Notes: generated by a model not told the origin, from the sequence alone. A stretch of 64,000 nt of DNA from Linanthus parryae (GCA_023055425.1 JALGPY010000012.1:12707922-12771921), one strand, 5' to 3'. Shown: positions 45,005 to 57,914, counted from the stretch's first letter. Numbers and translations are program-made.

Positions 45005-45958
45005 ACATGCCGGGTTTTTCAAGGTGTTCACGCCCGAAGCAGCAATTAATTATAGGGTGGTAATTGTGCTAGCAGTGTAAATTTTAAATATATTCTCTTC
45101 CACTAACAGTGGGAAACTATAATAATGCGACTCTAGAAGTTTTATGCTACAAATAACGGTGACACCAATGTTTCGATAATAGCTTGGTCACAGTTTTTGC
45201 TAGAAGAGTTTGTTCGATACCATCGGTACATTTTGCGAGAGACTATTTATCTCAACGTCCCAAAGGAATCGACCTGGGTTGTGCATCTGTTAAAGCGAAA
45301 GGAAAATGTTTACCTTGACAAGGTATGGAAAGAATTTGAACAATTCTATTCCATATCACGCCGGTATTTCTTTGTGTTCAAGTGCGAAGGCTACTCAAAT
45401 TTCAAAAACACTACCTTTCCTCCCAATGCCTACGAAATTTCTTACTGGCAAGGTCCTTTGAAAGACGACGTTGGCGTGGATGGGGTTGAGTTAGACAGCG
45501 GCACAATTTCTGATCAGCAAGCTGATATCCTCTAGAGAGCTGGCGCTTAAAAACCTGGAAATCAATATTTCATAGAATGGATCATGAAGACACATCTCAG
45601 AGTTGATGGAGGCCTGGTAAATGATTAATATAGATCAGTTTTTTATAAAACAATGGGTATTGAAATACCGTGTTTAATTATTGTGATGATGTATTTCTTT
45701 GAAGAGCATACTTGTTGAGTTCACGAGGAAACACCTTGAATCAGATCAAACCATAGTGGAATTGGAGGACGCAAGAGGTTAAAACAAGTGGAAGGTTACC
45801 TGTATTTTTCCCGGAGAAATGACATCACAAGAAGACGCCTTCGGTGGTTGAAGTTCATTCGTGAGAATGATATCAATGTCGGCGATGCTTGTGTTGTGGA
45901 GTTAACTGACGCTGCCATGCCGAAGTTTAAGATCACTCTGTTCAGCAATGAGCTCTAA
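45005..45958 (+). pseudogene. REM-type B3 domain gene remnant
   Basis: B3 domains bind DNA in plant transcription factors; the REM group often has several. A first-exon-like piece reads HAGFFKVFTPEAA near 45009. After a likely intron with acceptor CACAG near 45195, an open stretch to 45535 gives most of a B3 domain: FVRYHRYILRETIYLNVPKE, STWVVHLLKRKENVYLDKVW and FFVFKCEGYSNFKNTTFP. A second B3 domain follows at about 45745-45958 (KWKVTCIFPG, FVRENDINVGDACVVELTD, FKITLFSNEL), with two in-frame stops. Reading frames and introns are broken, so it is a pseudogene or a captured fragment. Confidence 0.8.
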
Positions 45959-48592
45959 ATGTCAGCAAGGTATTGGCTACTAGAGTCAGTTATCATGTCC
46001 GGGGAAGTTCATGGGTTTTTATTTTCAATCCAAACATTGAATAGTATTTTTTTCTCTGGATATTTTGCATGCCGCTTGACATATTTGTTCTACATTAATT
46101 ATTTGCGCATATTATTGACCGCCTTAATGATGTATTACTTTAGTTTGATAACTTATTTGTTCCTTTTAGTTCGCACATTTTTTTTTGTGTGGTTCGCATG
46201 TAGTATGCGGTGTTAATATGTATATTGCGCACAATATAAGTCTTTCTTTGTGGGCAAGTTTATGGTAATATTGCATGCTACTGTATCATTGGGGATGCCG
46301 ATAACTCGCCAGGATTACGGAGATGGTGTACCCTTGAAATGTGAAGATATTATGTTCAACCTTGATATAATTTCCGCCATGCTCATTTATCATATTATTC
46401 TTCTCCATTAACTTTGGATTCATTTGATTCCAGGTAAAGTTTTTAGGTGTTATTTCTTTGCTGTGGCACTTTATATAAAGTGCGAGTTGAGTTCGAAACA
46501 AGCTCATATATATGTGTGTAGCTTAGATATCCACCCATCTCGAATGACATTCTGCAAATTTTTATTTGCAAAATTGCTCGACAACACCTGGAATGAAGTA
46601 CAATAATATTACTCACATGCGTAGCAATTTTTTAAATCATTCAGCCAGCTGTGGTTTTCCATAACGTAAAGTCACGTCATAAATATGTAGTACGGCTAGT
46701 TTTCTTATCCCATGGCACACCACTCTATCTATATTCATGCGAATAAAAAATAAAATAAATTCCTATATACCTCATTCCTTTACATAGAAGTAGGGGTACG
46801 TAGAGTGATATGCCGACATAGCCAAATCATATTAACCACCTCCCATTACCACCAATCAAGACATTTCTTCTTTCAAAAGACTGGCACATGCTTTTTTCTA
46901 TCGTATGTCACAATCAAGTCCATCTTTTAGATAAAGTAAATACATGCGTGCAAATAAAAAATAATATACATTCTTATATGCCTCCTTTGTTTGCGTATAA
47001 GTAGGGGTGCCTAAAGTCGTGAGACCATGAAGAAGGCAAAGAAAGATACACAGCCATAGTCCCTGTAACATCTGTTGTCGCTGTACCCGGCCTTGAAGGA
47101 AGGTAAACATTTTAATGGTTAATATATGTTCAAGTATAATTATCTGCTTTTATCTGTTGCATTATAGAAATTACTCAATCTATATGAAACCTTGAGTGTT
47201 ACAGATGCAAATTCATGGGTCATATGCTTTAAAAAACATATAAAAACATGTATCATCTAGATGTATGAAATCTGGTGTGCCATTGGATAAAACATATGAA
47301 CATGAAAGTGTCATGGCATTTGAATACATATTAATGCCATCTACATTATGATCCGTAAGAACAATTGCACATAAGTCAGTCATGCAGACCCCCATGCATG
47401 TATGTTGTATGTAATATTCATATTTTAGTATTTCTTATTATTTCTCAATTGCATCTGTCACGCAATCTTCATCACAAACTTTAAAAAGCAGCCCACGGTG
47501 TTCATTCAAGGCTTCTATTTGCATGGCTACCAATATTTTTTACCAATGGGTGTGGTATTCTACTATTAAATGGTATTATGGTTTGGAACACATAGACCAT
47601 ATATTATGAGTAAATAAACAAATATTTCTAAATAATGAACACACGCTGCTGATAAGATTCACTGTTGCGCAGTGTTGTGCTTAAAGATGGATAATCACCA
47701 TTCAACCATCAACGAACTCGGTGATAGTAAAGAATTTCCAGTTCTGATGATTGATTCGGACGATGAGGCGAGAAAGGGTTGTCGATAAACAATTTGGAAA
47801 CCACCATTTCTTAGAAATTCGATAGTATTGACTCCGCGGAAGCAAATTACGACATATGGTACGATTAGGGGGAAAATGTTTTGCAAATATGTTTTTGTAA
47901 GTGGGCAAACTGTCGAAGAAATGGTCGCACTTTAAAAAGGAAGTAAAAAAACAAGAAAGAGATTAAAACCCTGGAAGGAACTGTCGCAGATATGCTAGCG
48001 CAAGTGGTGATCGAAGAGGGATATATGTTCAAGCATGAATGCATATTAGAAAATGCTTGTCCCCCAGTAACTAACGCCTTGGAAGTGTAGACCGAAAAGG
48101 GCCAAGAGATGATGGTTCTTGAAACTCTATTTGATTTTTATTATATTTGGGGTATACTGAAATCAGATTGTATATGTAGCCAATGTATACATGATTTGTT
48201 AGCCAATACTCTGCTCATTCTACTGCTTTAATAGAACATCATACGAATTAGTATATACATGATTTTTCTTTTGCACCAATATATTGCATGATAAATTGAA
48301 ACTGGCGTTGTAAATACAAACATACGTTGTCACTTACGATCACCGGTATTGTATCCTGAATTAGACTACTATTTTATATGGCAATCGAAATTTTAGACAC
48401 GAAATAATTTGAGATTAATTTTTCCGTATTGCACATTTTTCCTTTTCCATTTCGTATCTTTATCACAGTTATCTTGCAGTTAAGTTATTCTATATACGTG
48501 CGCCACAAATGTGAGTAGGGTTCCATTTCATATTAACATTAATGTCATTTACATATTTTAAACCATTTCAACATCACATCAGTAGCGATATT
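45959..48592. other. Intergenic, no recognised gene
   Basis: 2.6 kb, AT-rich. A diverged duplication is visible: 46735-46805 (GCGAATAAAAAATAAAATAA, AGTAGGGGT) and 46940-47010 (GCAAATAAAAAATAATAT, AGTAGGGGT). A coding-like stretch at about 47686-47935 is listed separately. Nothing else is supported. Confidence 0.5.
47686..47935 (+). pseudogene. Unrecognised coding-like fragment
   Basis: Reads about 80 codons with one internal stop (MDNHHSTINELGDSKEFPVL, later WKPPFLRNSIVLTPRKQITT and KYVFVSGQTVEEMVAL). The composition is protein-like and it follows the B3 remnant on the same strand. No family is recognised. It could be a later exon of that gene, another captured fragment, or chance. Confidence 0.3.
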
Positions 48593-48870
48593 TTATTTTG
48601 ATAATCCACTACTGCCTTGTGAAAGGGTCGCGTTGATGAGGTTCTGAATCACATGATCTTGAATCTGCCAATAATGAAACGTCGGATTAGGGGTTGTAGA
48701 CCCGTCGGGGGCGAGTATGTCAGGAGGCGGCAGCGGAAATGAACCGGCAACATACCCCAAATCGGATTGGGTCTTCAAAACGCATGAGATCTGATGTTTC
48801 CATAGAACATAATTCGTGCTATTAAGCTTGAAGGGAACAAGGTGATTGAGTTACTCAAGAGAAAAAGGGG
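48593..48870 (-). pseudogene. Element D gag N-terminal remnant
   Basis: Minus strand. LNHLVPFKLNSTNYVLWKHQ is the copia gag N-terminal signature, followed by GYVAGSFPLPPPDI and NPTFHYWQIQDHVIQNLINA, where relatives have the W-x-x-x-D motif. A stop lies upstream near 48863 and another ends it at 48593. Only about 90 codons of gag survive. Confidence 0.75.
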
Positions 48871-48965
48871 GTTTTAATTGGTGGTTGCCATCTCGGAAGT
48901 CATATTGGCTGAGGAAGACATAAAACCAAATAGAGAACAATGAGAACTGAAGAAAAGATAGTCGG

Positions 48966-48978
48966 GGCTCTGATACCA
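48966..48978 (-). promoter_or_regulatory. Primer binding site of element D
   Basis: On the minus strand, TGGTATCAGAGCC immediately follows the LTR end TTTATTTCA. Initiator-Met tRNA type. Confidence 0.88.
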
Positions 48979-49241
48979 TGAAATAAACCTAAGGGTTTCA
49001 GAAAAATAGAAAGAAGAAGATGATGAATGAATCAGGCAATTTTATTAACCCTAACTCGAGAGGCCAAAAGCCTATAAGTACAGAGGTAGCCAACGGTCAT
49101 AATCCTGACCGTTGGATTACTATCTAGAAACATAATCATGTAGATAACACCTAACTTTGAGGAGAGTTACAGAATGGTCCTGAGAATTATAATAAAGCCC
49201 ATAATTTTGGTTAATGACATAAGAGCCCAAAAGGTTTGACA
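48979..49241 (-). repeat. LTR of element D
   Basis: On the minus strand, starts TGTCAAACC and ends TTTATTTCA, with CCTATAAGTACAG-like promoter sequence inside (rc near 49070). About 263 bp. Confidence 0.8.
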
Positions 49242-49478
49242 TAATACTAATGTGGATACAAGTGTTTCATGTTCTTTGTCTTTTAGAAACCGGTTGGTTC
49301 TTGACGAAAGTTTTAAAACCGAACCGGACATCGAATCGGTGAAGTGTCAGTTGAGGTTTGACATAATACTCATGTGGATATAAGTGTTTCTTGTTCTTCG
49401 TCTTTTAGAAATCGGTTGGTTCTTGACGAAAGTTTTAAAACCGAACCGGACATCGAATCGGTGAAGTATCAGTTGAGT
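49233..49478. repeat. Tandem duplication of 122 bp
   Basis: 49233-49354 is repeated at 49355-49478 with few differences (GGTTTGACATAATACT start, AAAACCGAACCGGACATCG inside). The first nine bases are the outer end of the element D LTR, so the duplication arose after that insertion. Confidence 0.85.
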
Positions 49479-50254
49479 TATATCTCAATCGTCAATATAG
49501 CTCAGTAAAAACAGACTGGAGCGGCGGTTGGACGTCAAAAGGGGTAGGCCAATCCCGTTCATTACTTTGATCGTTGGTGTGAAAAAATAGTTAAACCCAG
49601 TAAAAATTGGTCAGCTAAAAACACAATGCAAACCGTGGGGGTGTAAATTGGCCGATTTTTAAGAATTTTTTTTTTAACAACATTGGGAATCGAACCATCA
49701 TGATTAAGATAAACAATGTATTTATGTTGTTCTTAAATTTGAGAAAAGAAACATATAATTACTAATATCATCAATTCATATTTCATAAATTCTAAAAAGA
49801 AGTCGAGTCAAGAACCAACCTATGTTGTCCTTAAGTGATGTAGAGTACTGAGGCATATTTAAAATGATAATCCAAATGAATGTTGTATAACTTGAGTCAA
49901 AAACATAGTTTCTAAAAACGGACTAGCCTGGCGGTTGGCTGTCAAAATGGGTAAGCCGGTTCGATAGTTTGGTACTTTATGCAAAAAAATCATTCAAACA
50001 CTGTAAAAGCCTGGCCGATTAACAACCCGACTAGGGAACCGGGCGGGTGTAAACCGGCCGGTTTTTATGAATTTTTGAAAAATCTTTACATCTCATAGAA
50101 TTGAACCATCACCTGTATTGTCCTTAAATGGCGTTGAGAAAAAAAAAACATTTATGCACTACTTATCTTCTCAATGAATATTGCATCAACTATAAAATGA
50201 AGCTGAGTCAAGGACCAACATATGTTGTACTTCAATCTTGTAGAGTAAAGAATC

Positions 50255-50374
<120 letters not shown>

Positions 50375-50727
50375 AATAGTCATCAATTGAGTCAAGAACA
50401 TAGTTTTTAGAAATAGACCGGAAAATGGTTGGACCGTAAAAATGGGTAGGCAAGTCCAGTCCTATCATTAATGCAAAAAACCCCGTGAAACCCGGTAAAA
50501 TCCGGCCAGTTAACTACTTAACGCGTGAATCGTGCAGGTCTAAATCGGTCGGTATTTGTGAATTTCAAAAATCAATACTGCATAGGAAATCGAAGCATCG
50601 TGGTTAAGACAACCACTACATTGATGTTTTCCTTCAACGCTATTGAGACAAGAAGAATATGTGACAAACACTGCATTTACGTTGTTCTTCAATGCCATTG
50701 TGAAAAGAAGAATATGTGACAAACACT

Positions 50728-50839
50728 GCATTTATGTTGTCCTTCAATGCTATTGAGAAAAGAAGAATTTGTGTACACATATTCTCTTTTGGCCTCATAT
50801 TCTTCTTTTCTCAATAGCATTGAAGGACAATATAAATGC
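50728..50839. repeat. 41-bp-arm inverted repeat (hairpin)
   Basis: Arms 50728-50768 and 50799-50839 are complementary with one mismatch, around a 30-base loop. The left arm is itself part of a direct repeat with about 50677-50718. No coding function seen. Confidence 0.88.
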
Positions 50840-51057
50840 ACTGTTAGTCTTACACCGGCATAGTTCACAGTACATATATATTTCCAATGAATAGTGCATC
50901 AATTGAGTCAAGAACGTAGTTTTTAGAAATAGACCGTACAAAGGTGGACCGTAAAAATGAGTAGGACAGTCCAGTTTGATCATTAATGCAAAAAAAGTCA
51001 AACCCGGTAAAATCTGGCCAGTTAACTTCTTAACCAGTGAACTATGCAGGTGTAAAT

Positions 51058-52619
51058 TGACACGCTTTCTTACGTGTTACCGCAAGTGCACGGTCCAAAT
51101 AATATAGGGTGGTATTTCAACCCCGAGTTAGCGATCCCACGAGGACAATCACGAGATTATCTAATTAGAAGTTTAGTTTAAAGTGAATTAACCGGGAGGA
51201 AGTTGTTTTTTTAAGAGGTTGCCACCCCCAAACAAGTGGTTGTACTGAAATAATGAAAAGACAATATTTTTGGATTTTATAATTAAACACGGTTTAATTA
51301 AATATGGAGAAAGACTATGCCATCTATGGATCACCTAGGGTTGTTAGACAATTCCGGATATTGTATTGAAACACGCTAATCCTAATTAAGTTATGCAAGG
51401 TAACTAGTCACGACGATCGTCTTTCGATCTCACGTAGTCCTACGTCACGGTCTACTACAGGTCCTGTCGGTCCACTGTCGTCTACCAAATAGCCAATCCT
51501 ATTCAAAACACCTCTCAGTCTCATTGATTAAGAATAGTGTTCATGTTCTCTATCACCCTAGGCTAAGTCTCTTTCAAGCACTCCACCTAAGTACTAGCAA
51601 TTTCGGGAAGCTACTCCATTGTTGCTAAGATTGAAGCATCAAACATGAAAAATAACTAAGATGGATTAAACATTCAGTAAGAACACATAATCATGAAGAC
51701 AAATCATTCTCTAATGGTCATTCATCTCATAATTTGAGTGTGTCAATAACCCTAGTTCAACAATACACCAAAAGACTTGAAGAATCGTCACAATCATGAA
51801 TCCAAACAATGTATCAATCTCAATAATCCGGAAAAATAAAGTCTAACATAACCCTAGGCTCTCCGTGGAGCCTATAAAATTATCTAGTTGCTCATGGCAA
51901 TGAAAAGATACACAAGTTTCTCCATAGATAATGAAAGAGAAGAGAACAAGTGATCAAACGGTGAAATCGCCGAAGAGTAGACGAATCTGGGCAATCCCCG
52001 AGCTCCAAGATGCTCTCCAATGGTGTCCCGTTTATCTCCTCCTTCTTCTTGACTCCCTTTATGCGTGATTGGTGATAATTTTCGTCCCTAGGTCGTCCTT
52101 CCTTCATAACCCGCATAAGTCTTCGTAAATTACACAATAGCCCCCCTGAAATCTGCTCCTGACTTCAATAGGCCATATCTTTTTCGTCCGAACTCGGATT
52201 TACCTCTATGACCTATCATTGGAAATATCTTGGAGTCTAATTTCATTTGGCACTGGTATCACTCCGAAATTATTTTTATAACTCCAGATAAGATCAAAAT
52301 AGTGAAGACTGGTCATCCAAGCTCCTCCAATTCGGCTTCTCTTTACTTCACTTGTTTTCCGGTTTTTTCCAAAGTTTGTTCCATGCCTCCTATCAACCGA
52401 TTCGTATCCGTTCCTGCCAAGACAACATGAACAAACATACCAAGCGATTATATTTGACAAGTAACAATGAGATATGCATAGAAAACGCCCGGACTAACAA
52501 TATAGCACATGGTGAGCAACAAGTGATAAAACGACCTTTATTCTCTAACTTTGGGCTCAAATCTCTCATGATAATGTGGTAAAATGGATGTAATAGATAG
52601 CTCCTAAAAGGTGCTAACA
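51058..52619 (-). repeat. 3' LTR of the Athila-like element
   Basis: On the minus strand it begins TGTTAGCACC after a GTGTGGGGGAATT polypurine tract and ends GCGTGTCA. The last 1.2 kb match 58049-59242. Confidence 0.85.
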
Positions 52620-52632
52620 AATTCCCCCACAC
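52620..52632 (-). promoter_or_regulatory. Polypurine tract of the Athila-like element
   Basis: On the minus strand, GTGTGGGGGAATT directly precedes the LTR start. Confidence 0.75.
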
Positions 52633-55600
52633 TACCTTCTTGCTTGTCCCGAGAAACACTTGCTTCCAAGAGTCACATATATCTTTTTTTTTCCTTGGAC
52701 ACACCGACTCAAACACTGTACCATGCAATCTACATGACTTTGAACAATGCAACTCGATTGTAAACAATGAAAATAAAGTAAATAACATATTTTTTTCCTT
52801 TTTGGTTAGATATTGGGCAATTTCGAAGAACAAACCGGCATGTCATAAGGCTCTCACATTCCCTAAAAGATTCAAAACTTTGGTGATCGGTAGAACTTGC
52901 GGACAGTTTCGTCAGAAAGAACGGGCACGACCACTCAATAAGTTGCTTCCACACACTCGTCACACGTATCCCTAGAACCTACCATCCGAGCTATTTATCC
53001 ATGGGTTAAAATGTTGACGGCTTAGGATGGGTAGGATAGGATATTTAGAAGCGATGTCAGAGACGCCATGATATAACTCACACAACCCGATTCTCACACT
53101 CCCTCACCAAAATCAAAGGAACCCCACCGAACTAACTACTCCTGCCCTCATTCCCTCAATCTTGGTGTAACGCCGTTCTCGCGGCCACAAACGTGAAGAA
53201 GTGATCAAAGATTCATAGCTCATCTCCTCGGTCTTCATGAAGTTCAATTTCAGCTCCTTATTTCCTTTCAGATTCAATTTCTGTTTTTTTTTCTTTTTTT
53301 TTTTATTTCCATTTCCACACAAATAAGCACATGGAGCTCATACTAGTAGCAAATATCCGAGGAGACCAATCCGTCAAAGAAAATAACGTAGGGGTGGAAC
53401 GTGTAGAATCAATGATGTAATTAATATAGATATCGACACACCCACACTCGATGTAAACCATATCGACAACAACCCGGTAGTCAATGTATATATGTGCTTT
53501 TTCCAACCTATCCTCCTCATCACCTAAGATATAGAGAATAATCATACAAATCGAAACACATCCTCCTATAAGATCAATCAACCCCCACCCCATATCGTGC
53601 GGAAAAAAACGTCACGCACAACGGCACTCCACCTGTGATCGTGGTGTAAGGACACGAATCACCACCACACCGAAGTGTGCTGCCGTCTCTAACTCACCCT
53701 CACATCCCCTCAAAAGATGACATGTAAGCCAATCCACGTAAGATGTATTTATAATATTAGCTCACCCTCAACGAACCTCCCTAACTCGACTCCCTCTATC
53801 ATGACGCATAGGAAGGGACCATTCTAACTAGTGATGAAAGTCACAAGGAATAGCTTCCTAGGCTAGAGGTTGTGAAAAAAGGGGTAAATGGATCAAATTG
53901 GGGTAACTAGTGGACCTAGGCGATGGAGGCGGGACGTGAGGTCCCCATAAAAATCACTCGCACAGCTGTTACGTTGCCACTACGAGGAGGGCTGACGACT
54001 ACCTAAGTGACGGTGGTGTAGCGCTAGTAGGATAACTAGTTTGAGAGACAGCTACTTACAGTTCTCGAGTGCATTGGCCCTATAGCCTTTCTACTCCAGA
54101 TTCTCGCGTCTACCTCACCTCAGATTTTCATACTACCTAGGGAGTACTATCATTGAGCCCTCTCCACGCCCATTCTCTTCAATTGCCCTTTCTCAAAAAA
54201 ATCAATTTTTCAATTTTTAAGGATTTTTCTTATTTTAATTTTTCTTTGTTTTTATTTTAATTTTCCTAACTCTATATGCTTGGGTCAACTCGATTAACGA
54301 AAAACTATTGGGTAGGGGGACTCAATATTTAAAAGTGCAACAATTATATACAATGCAAATATTAAAACGTGCACATGCAATCCTAACTCCGACACCTACG
54401 TGCAAACTGACTAACTAATCTACATGTAACATGGTTATGCAATGTAAGGCAAGTAAAGATATGTGTAAACCCCCCCCCCCCCAAACTTGAGATAATCATT
54501 GTCCTCAATGAATTTAGAGTGTCCCCCCAATGACATGATCTCAATGTGTAAGGATTTAAAAAGAGACAAGTGTTGCATGGCACTTTGCGTAAAACGAATC
54601 ATATCGTGTAGAGTGACTATTTAAAGAGAGAGAAAGAAAACGTACCTATGGTCCCGGAGTATCGTTCTTACGGTACCGGTTTCGTGAAAATTGGTCAAGA
54701 AGGACCGAATTGGTCGACCAAATTTTCCGAAAACTCAAGCAAGTTGAAGCAAGACTACCTTTGATGTCCTCCTCGGTGTTCCCGTCTTAAGTTCTTCTTT
54801 GAGATTTCGCCGAATCCACCTCCAAAGCAACGAATTGGAAGATTTATATTCTTGGAGATCTTCCTCTTTGAATTCCCCCACACTCAATCCGCTCACTATC
54901 TCAAAAGCTCAAGAGTTAATCCGCTCACTATCTCAAAAGACTTCGTGATTTGGATGCGTTTTGGGTTTGGGGTATGTTGGTGTTCTTGAGGGTTTGGAGA
55001 GGAAGAAGATGAAGAAAAGGAGTTTTAGATCGAAATTGGGGTGTTAGGGGACTCATTGGTTGGTTCTTGGCTTTAAAAATCCTCAAAAATGTCAAAATAA
55101 CCACCAAAATGTATCAAAAATACCCCCAAAAAGTGAGCTGTCCGGCAGATTTCGGCCCCCATTTCGCCCGAAGTGGATGCCGAAATCACTGGGCAAAAAT
55201 GAAGCAGAATGGCCATTTCAATTCGGGCCGAAATTGCTTGATTTCGGCCCCCATTTCGGCCCGAAATGGGTGCCGAAATCACTGAAGTAGGTCACCTTGT
55301 TTTTGCTCTAGTTTCTTCGTCCGGTATTCGATTTGCGCGATTCTTGAACCGTTGGACTCCACACTCGACGAGGAATCCATTTTTGACTATAAAATTCCCA
55401 AACCAAGAAATTTTACATTTCTTCTCAATTAATCTCTCTTGTGCAAAGAATCTCGCCTCCGAAGCTCTTGAACTCTATTTTCAATCCGGATTCCGATGCG
55501 TGCAACCCCGATACTCCAACTTGCTACCATGATCCTCATGACTAATTTGCTACTCCTAGACCTTGAGTAGCTTCTTTATCAAGCTCAATGCTCCCGGTTA

Positions 55601-55930
55601 GCTAGTTGTTCCTCGTTTTGCGTGCGAAATCGTGCACATGCATCAAGAATGGGAATCCAGAGAGTTCTTATGTACCTGTGTCCTGTACACTCATAGAAAA
55701 TATTAAAACAACACTCTCTCACCCCTCAAAATCAAATATGGAGAACTAAAAAACAAAAACTAAATGAATTAATGAAATTCCTACTCTACATTGGGTTGCC
55801 TCCCAAGAAGCACTTGTAATTTAAGGTCGACGGCCCGACCCAGTTACCTCTTCCACCTAGAAAGGTGGCTTGGCACGAAGTGCCAAATCCTATTGTGTTC
55901 TCTGCAGGATCTTCCATACGACCTTGTGCT
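52633..55930 (-). other. Non-coding interior of the Athila-like element
   Basis: Where pol should continue, no RT, RNase H or integrase motif is found on either strand. Near 55791-55812 lies GGGTTGCCTCCCAAGAAGC, a block common in plant gypsy interiors. There are two palindromes at 55148-55187 and 55240-55280, a poly-C run near 54470, and a small direct repeat (AATCCGCTCACTATCTCAAA) near 54887 and 54920. Confidence 0.65.
55148..55280. repeat. Pair of GC-rich palindromes
   Basis: 55240-55280 is a 41-bp palindrome: arms GATTTCGGCCCCCATTTCGG and its complement with one mismatch, single-base centre. 55148-55187 is a degraded copy 92 bp upstream, and a partial third lies between them. Could form cruciforms or RNA hairpins. 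Confidence 0.85.
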
Positions 55931-56746
55931 TCACTTTAGGATCAGGTGGATCTTCCTTTGCACATCTCGAATTTTATGCACTACATGCATGGCATGTGGA
56001 ACTGCTGACTGCCCCTGAGACTGTTGGGGAGTGGGATTAAAAACCCTGAAAGTCTCACGTACATCATTGATCCTTATGATCAACTCCCCGTTCTCAACAT
56101 CTATCAATTTCTGACTGGTAGCCAAGAAGGGCCTACCCAGAATAATCGGAACGTCTCCTGGCGGCATATCTAGAATGACAAAATCAGCTGGGATGATGAG
56201 AATCCCAACCTTCACCCAGACATATTCAACCACCCAATAGGATTTCTTCGATGACTTATCTGCAAATTGCAGATTGATCCAGGTGGATCGCGCCCCCACA
56301 CCTAACTTCTGAAATACCGAGATTGGCATCAGATTGACACTAGCCCCCAAGTCACATAGGGCCTTTCCAGTGTAGGCTCCACCTAGAGTAGCTTCAATCA
56401 CGAAGCTTCCTGGATCCTTCTGTTTATGAGGTAACCCATGTAAGGCACATGAGCTCACCTGCTCAGTCAAGTCCACAGTCTGAAAGTCACCAACAACTTT
56501 CTTACCCAACACTGCATCTTTCATAAATTTAGCATACTTAGGCATCAATTTTACTGCCTCACTGAGTGGTATGTTAATGTGCAGTTTGGAGAAGATAGAT
56601 ACGAATTTCCTATAATCCTCAGAGTCGTCTTTCTTCTTCATGCTACGCAATGGAAAAGGGAGATTCTCGGAAGAATAAAGGGGTGGAGTTACCTCATTAG
56701 TCACTTCCTCAGCTGGCGAAGTCATGCCCTTTGATTGGGGGACCAT
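55931..56746 (-). pseudogene. Athila-like protease region
   Basis: Minus strand, 271 codons open. An N-terminal lysine-rich linker and DYRKFVSIFSKLHINIPLSE, then the retroviral-type aspartic protease: PGSFVIEATLGG, ALCDLGASVNLMPISVFQKL and PADFVILDMPPGDVPIILGR, followed by FLATSQKLIDVENGELIIRI. The active-site triad position reads DLG, normal for Athila, rather than DTG. Processing of gag-pol would be its role. RT does not follow. The frame differs from gag. Confidence 0.88.
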
Positions 56747-57914
56747 GAAAGGAGTATTCTCAGAATCGAAGACTTCATGCTCCTTTTCCTTTGATGCTTC
56801 TTCCCTGGCATGAATCGGGTAGGGAGGGTAAGTCAGTGCAATCCCGCTGTGAGTATTGATGGCTTCAGCCTATTCCTGAGATGTATCAATACTGCTTTCC
56901 AGTTCTTTTTGGTCGAGTTGTTTCTTCAAAGACAATTTCAGCTTTAGCCACCTGTAGTGAAGCTGCAACAGTAGTGAACTGAGTTTGCATGGTCATCATG
57001 TGTTCACCCATCATCTTCATCATCTTTTTCATTTATGCTAACTCTGAAGCTTTTGCCTGTTGTTGCGAATACAACTCTGCAACATCTGCTTCCGGCTTTA
57101 CCTCCAATGCATTCACCTGAACAGTATTGTAGGCAACTGAGTTATGCTTCATTGGGACTGGTTTGTGGTAAGACTTTCCCATGCTCTTCCCCTGTTAAAC
57201 CAGCTTATATGCCCCCTCCAAATCACAGTTGAACAGGATATTACCCCCAGCTTCAATATCAAGCTTTTCTTTATCAGACTTGTCGAGTGCATCATAGAAT
57301 ACACGAATGATGTGCCCCTCTTCAATTCAGTGGTTTGGGCATTTTCGTAAAAATAGGTTTATGCGCTCCCATGCGTGGACCAATGATTCACTCTCCTGTT
57401 GTCTGAAATTCCAAATCTCGTTCTGTAGCTGAATTATCCGGGAGAATGGAAAAAATTTAACCATAAACTGCGAGACACACTCTTCCTAAGTTTTGATGGA
57501 GTTGGATGGCAAAGAGTCCAACCAATCCTCAGCTGCTCCCATAAGGAAATAAGGGAACATCATCAGTTTAAGTGCTTCGGCAGTGACCCCCTTGTAGCGG
57601 GTATAAGTACAATAATGCTGAAATTCCCCAATAAATTCATGTGGATCTTCGTCTTCAGTGCCCACGAATGGGAACTCATCCCTCACAAATTGAATTTCCT
57701 TCAGCTTTAGGCAAAAATTCTCTGCTTGAATTGGTGGCACTACAATTGTCGGCTCAGTTCCTTTCAGGTTCACCTCAAATCCTTTGATGATTGCCTTCCC
57801 ATAGCGGTTGTAGAGCATTGAGGATGTTGCTACCCGTACTTTCTCTTCAATCTTAGCTAACCGTGCTTCCAGTTGTTCTTGGGTAGGGATGCTCGGCTCT
57901 TGTCCCTTTGCCAT
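56747..57914 (-). pseudogene. Athila-like gag remnant
   Basis: Minus strand. Start chosen at the ATG of MAKGQEPSIPTQEQ at 57914. A coiled-coil-like start (EARLAKIEEKVR) is followed by the retro-gag domain: FPFVGTEDEDPHEFIGEFQH and FPYFLMGAAEDWLDSLPSNS. After an in-frame stop at 57486 the same frame goes on with FMVKFFPFSRIIQLQNEIWN and VHAWERI. Further stops occur near 57327, 57197 and 57033. This is the structural protein of the particle. Confidence 0.85.

Larger units (their letters stand above)
48593..49241 (-). mobile_element. Element D: truncated Ty1/copia, LTR and gag stub
   Basis: Reading the minus strand: a short LTR (49241-48979), primer site, leader, then the N-terminus of gag. The rest of the element is absent beyond about 48593. 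The LTR, about 263 bp, is much shorter than those of elements A-C, so it is a separate copia family. Confidence 0.8.

Noticed and set aside
52393..52975. Open frames of 111-146 codons near the Athila-like 3' LTR boundary
   Set aside because: They cross the LTR/polypurine junction and have no family resemblance.
55060..55290. Overlapping open frames on both strands
   Set aside because: Caused by the palindromic repeats, which translate similarly in several frames.
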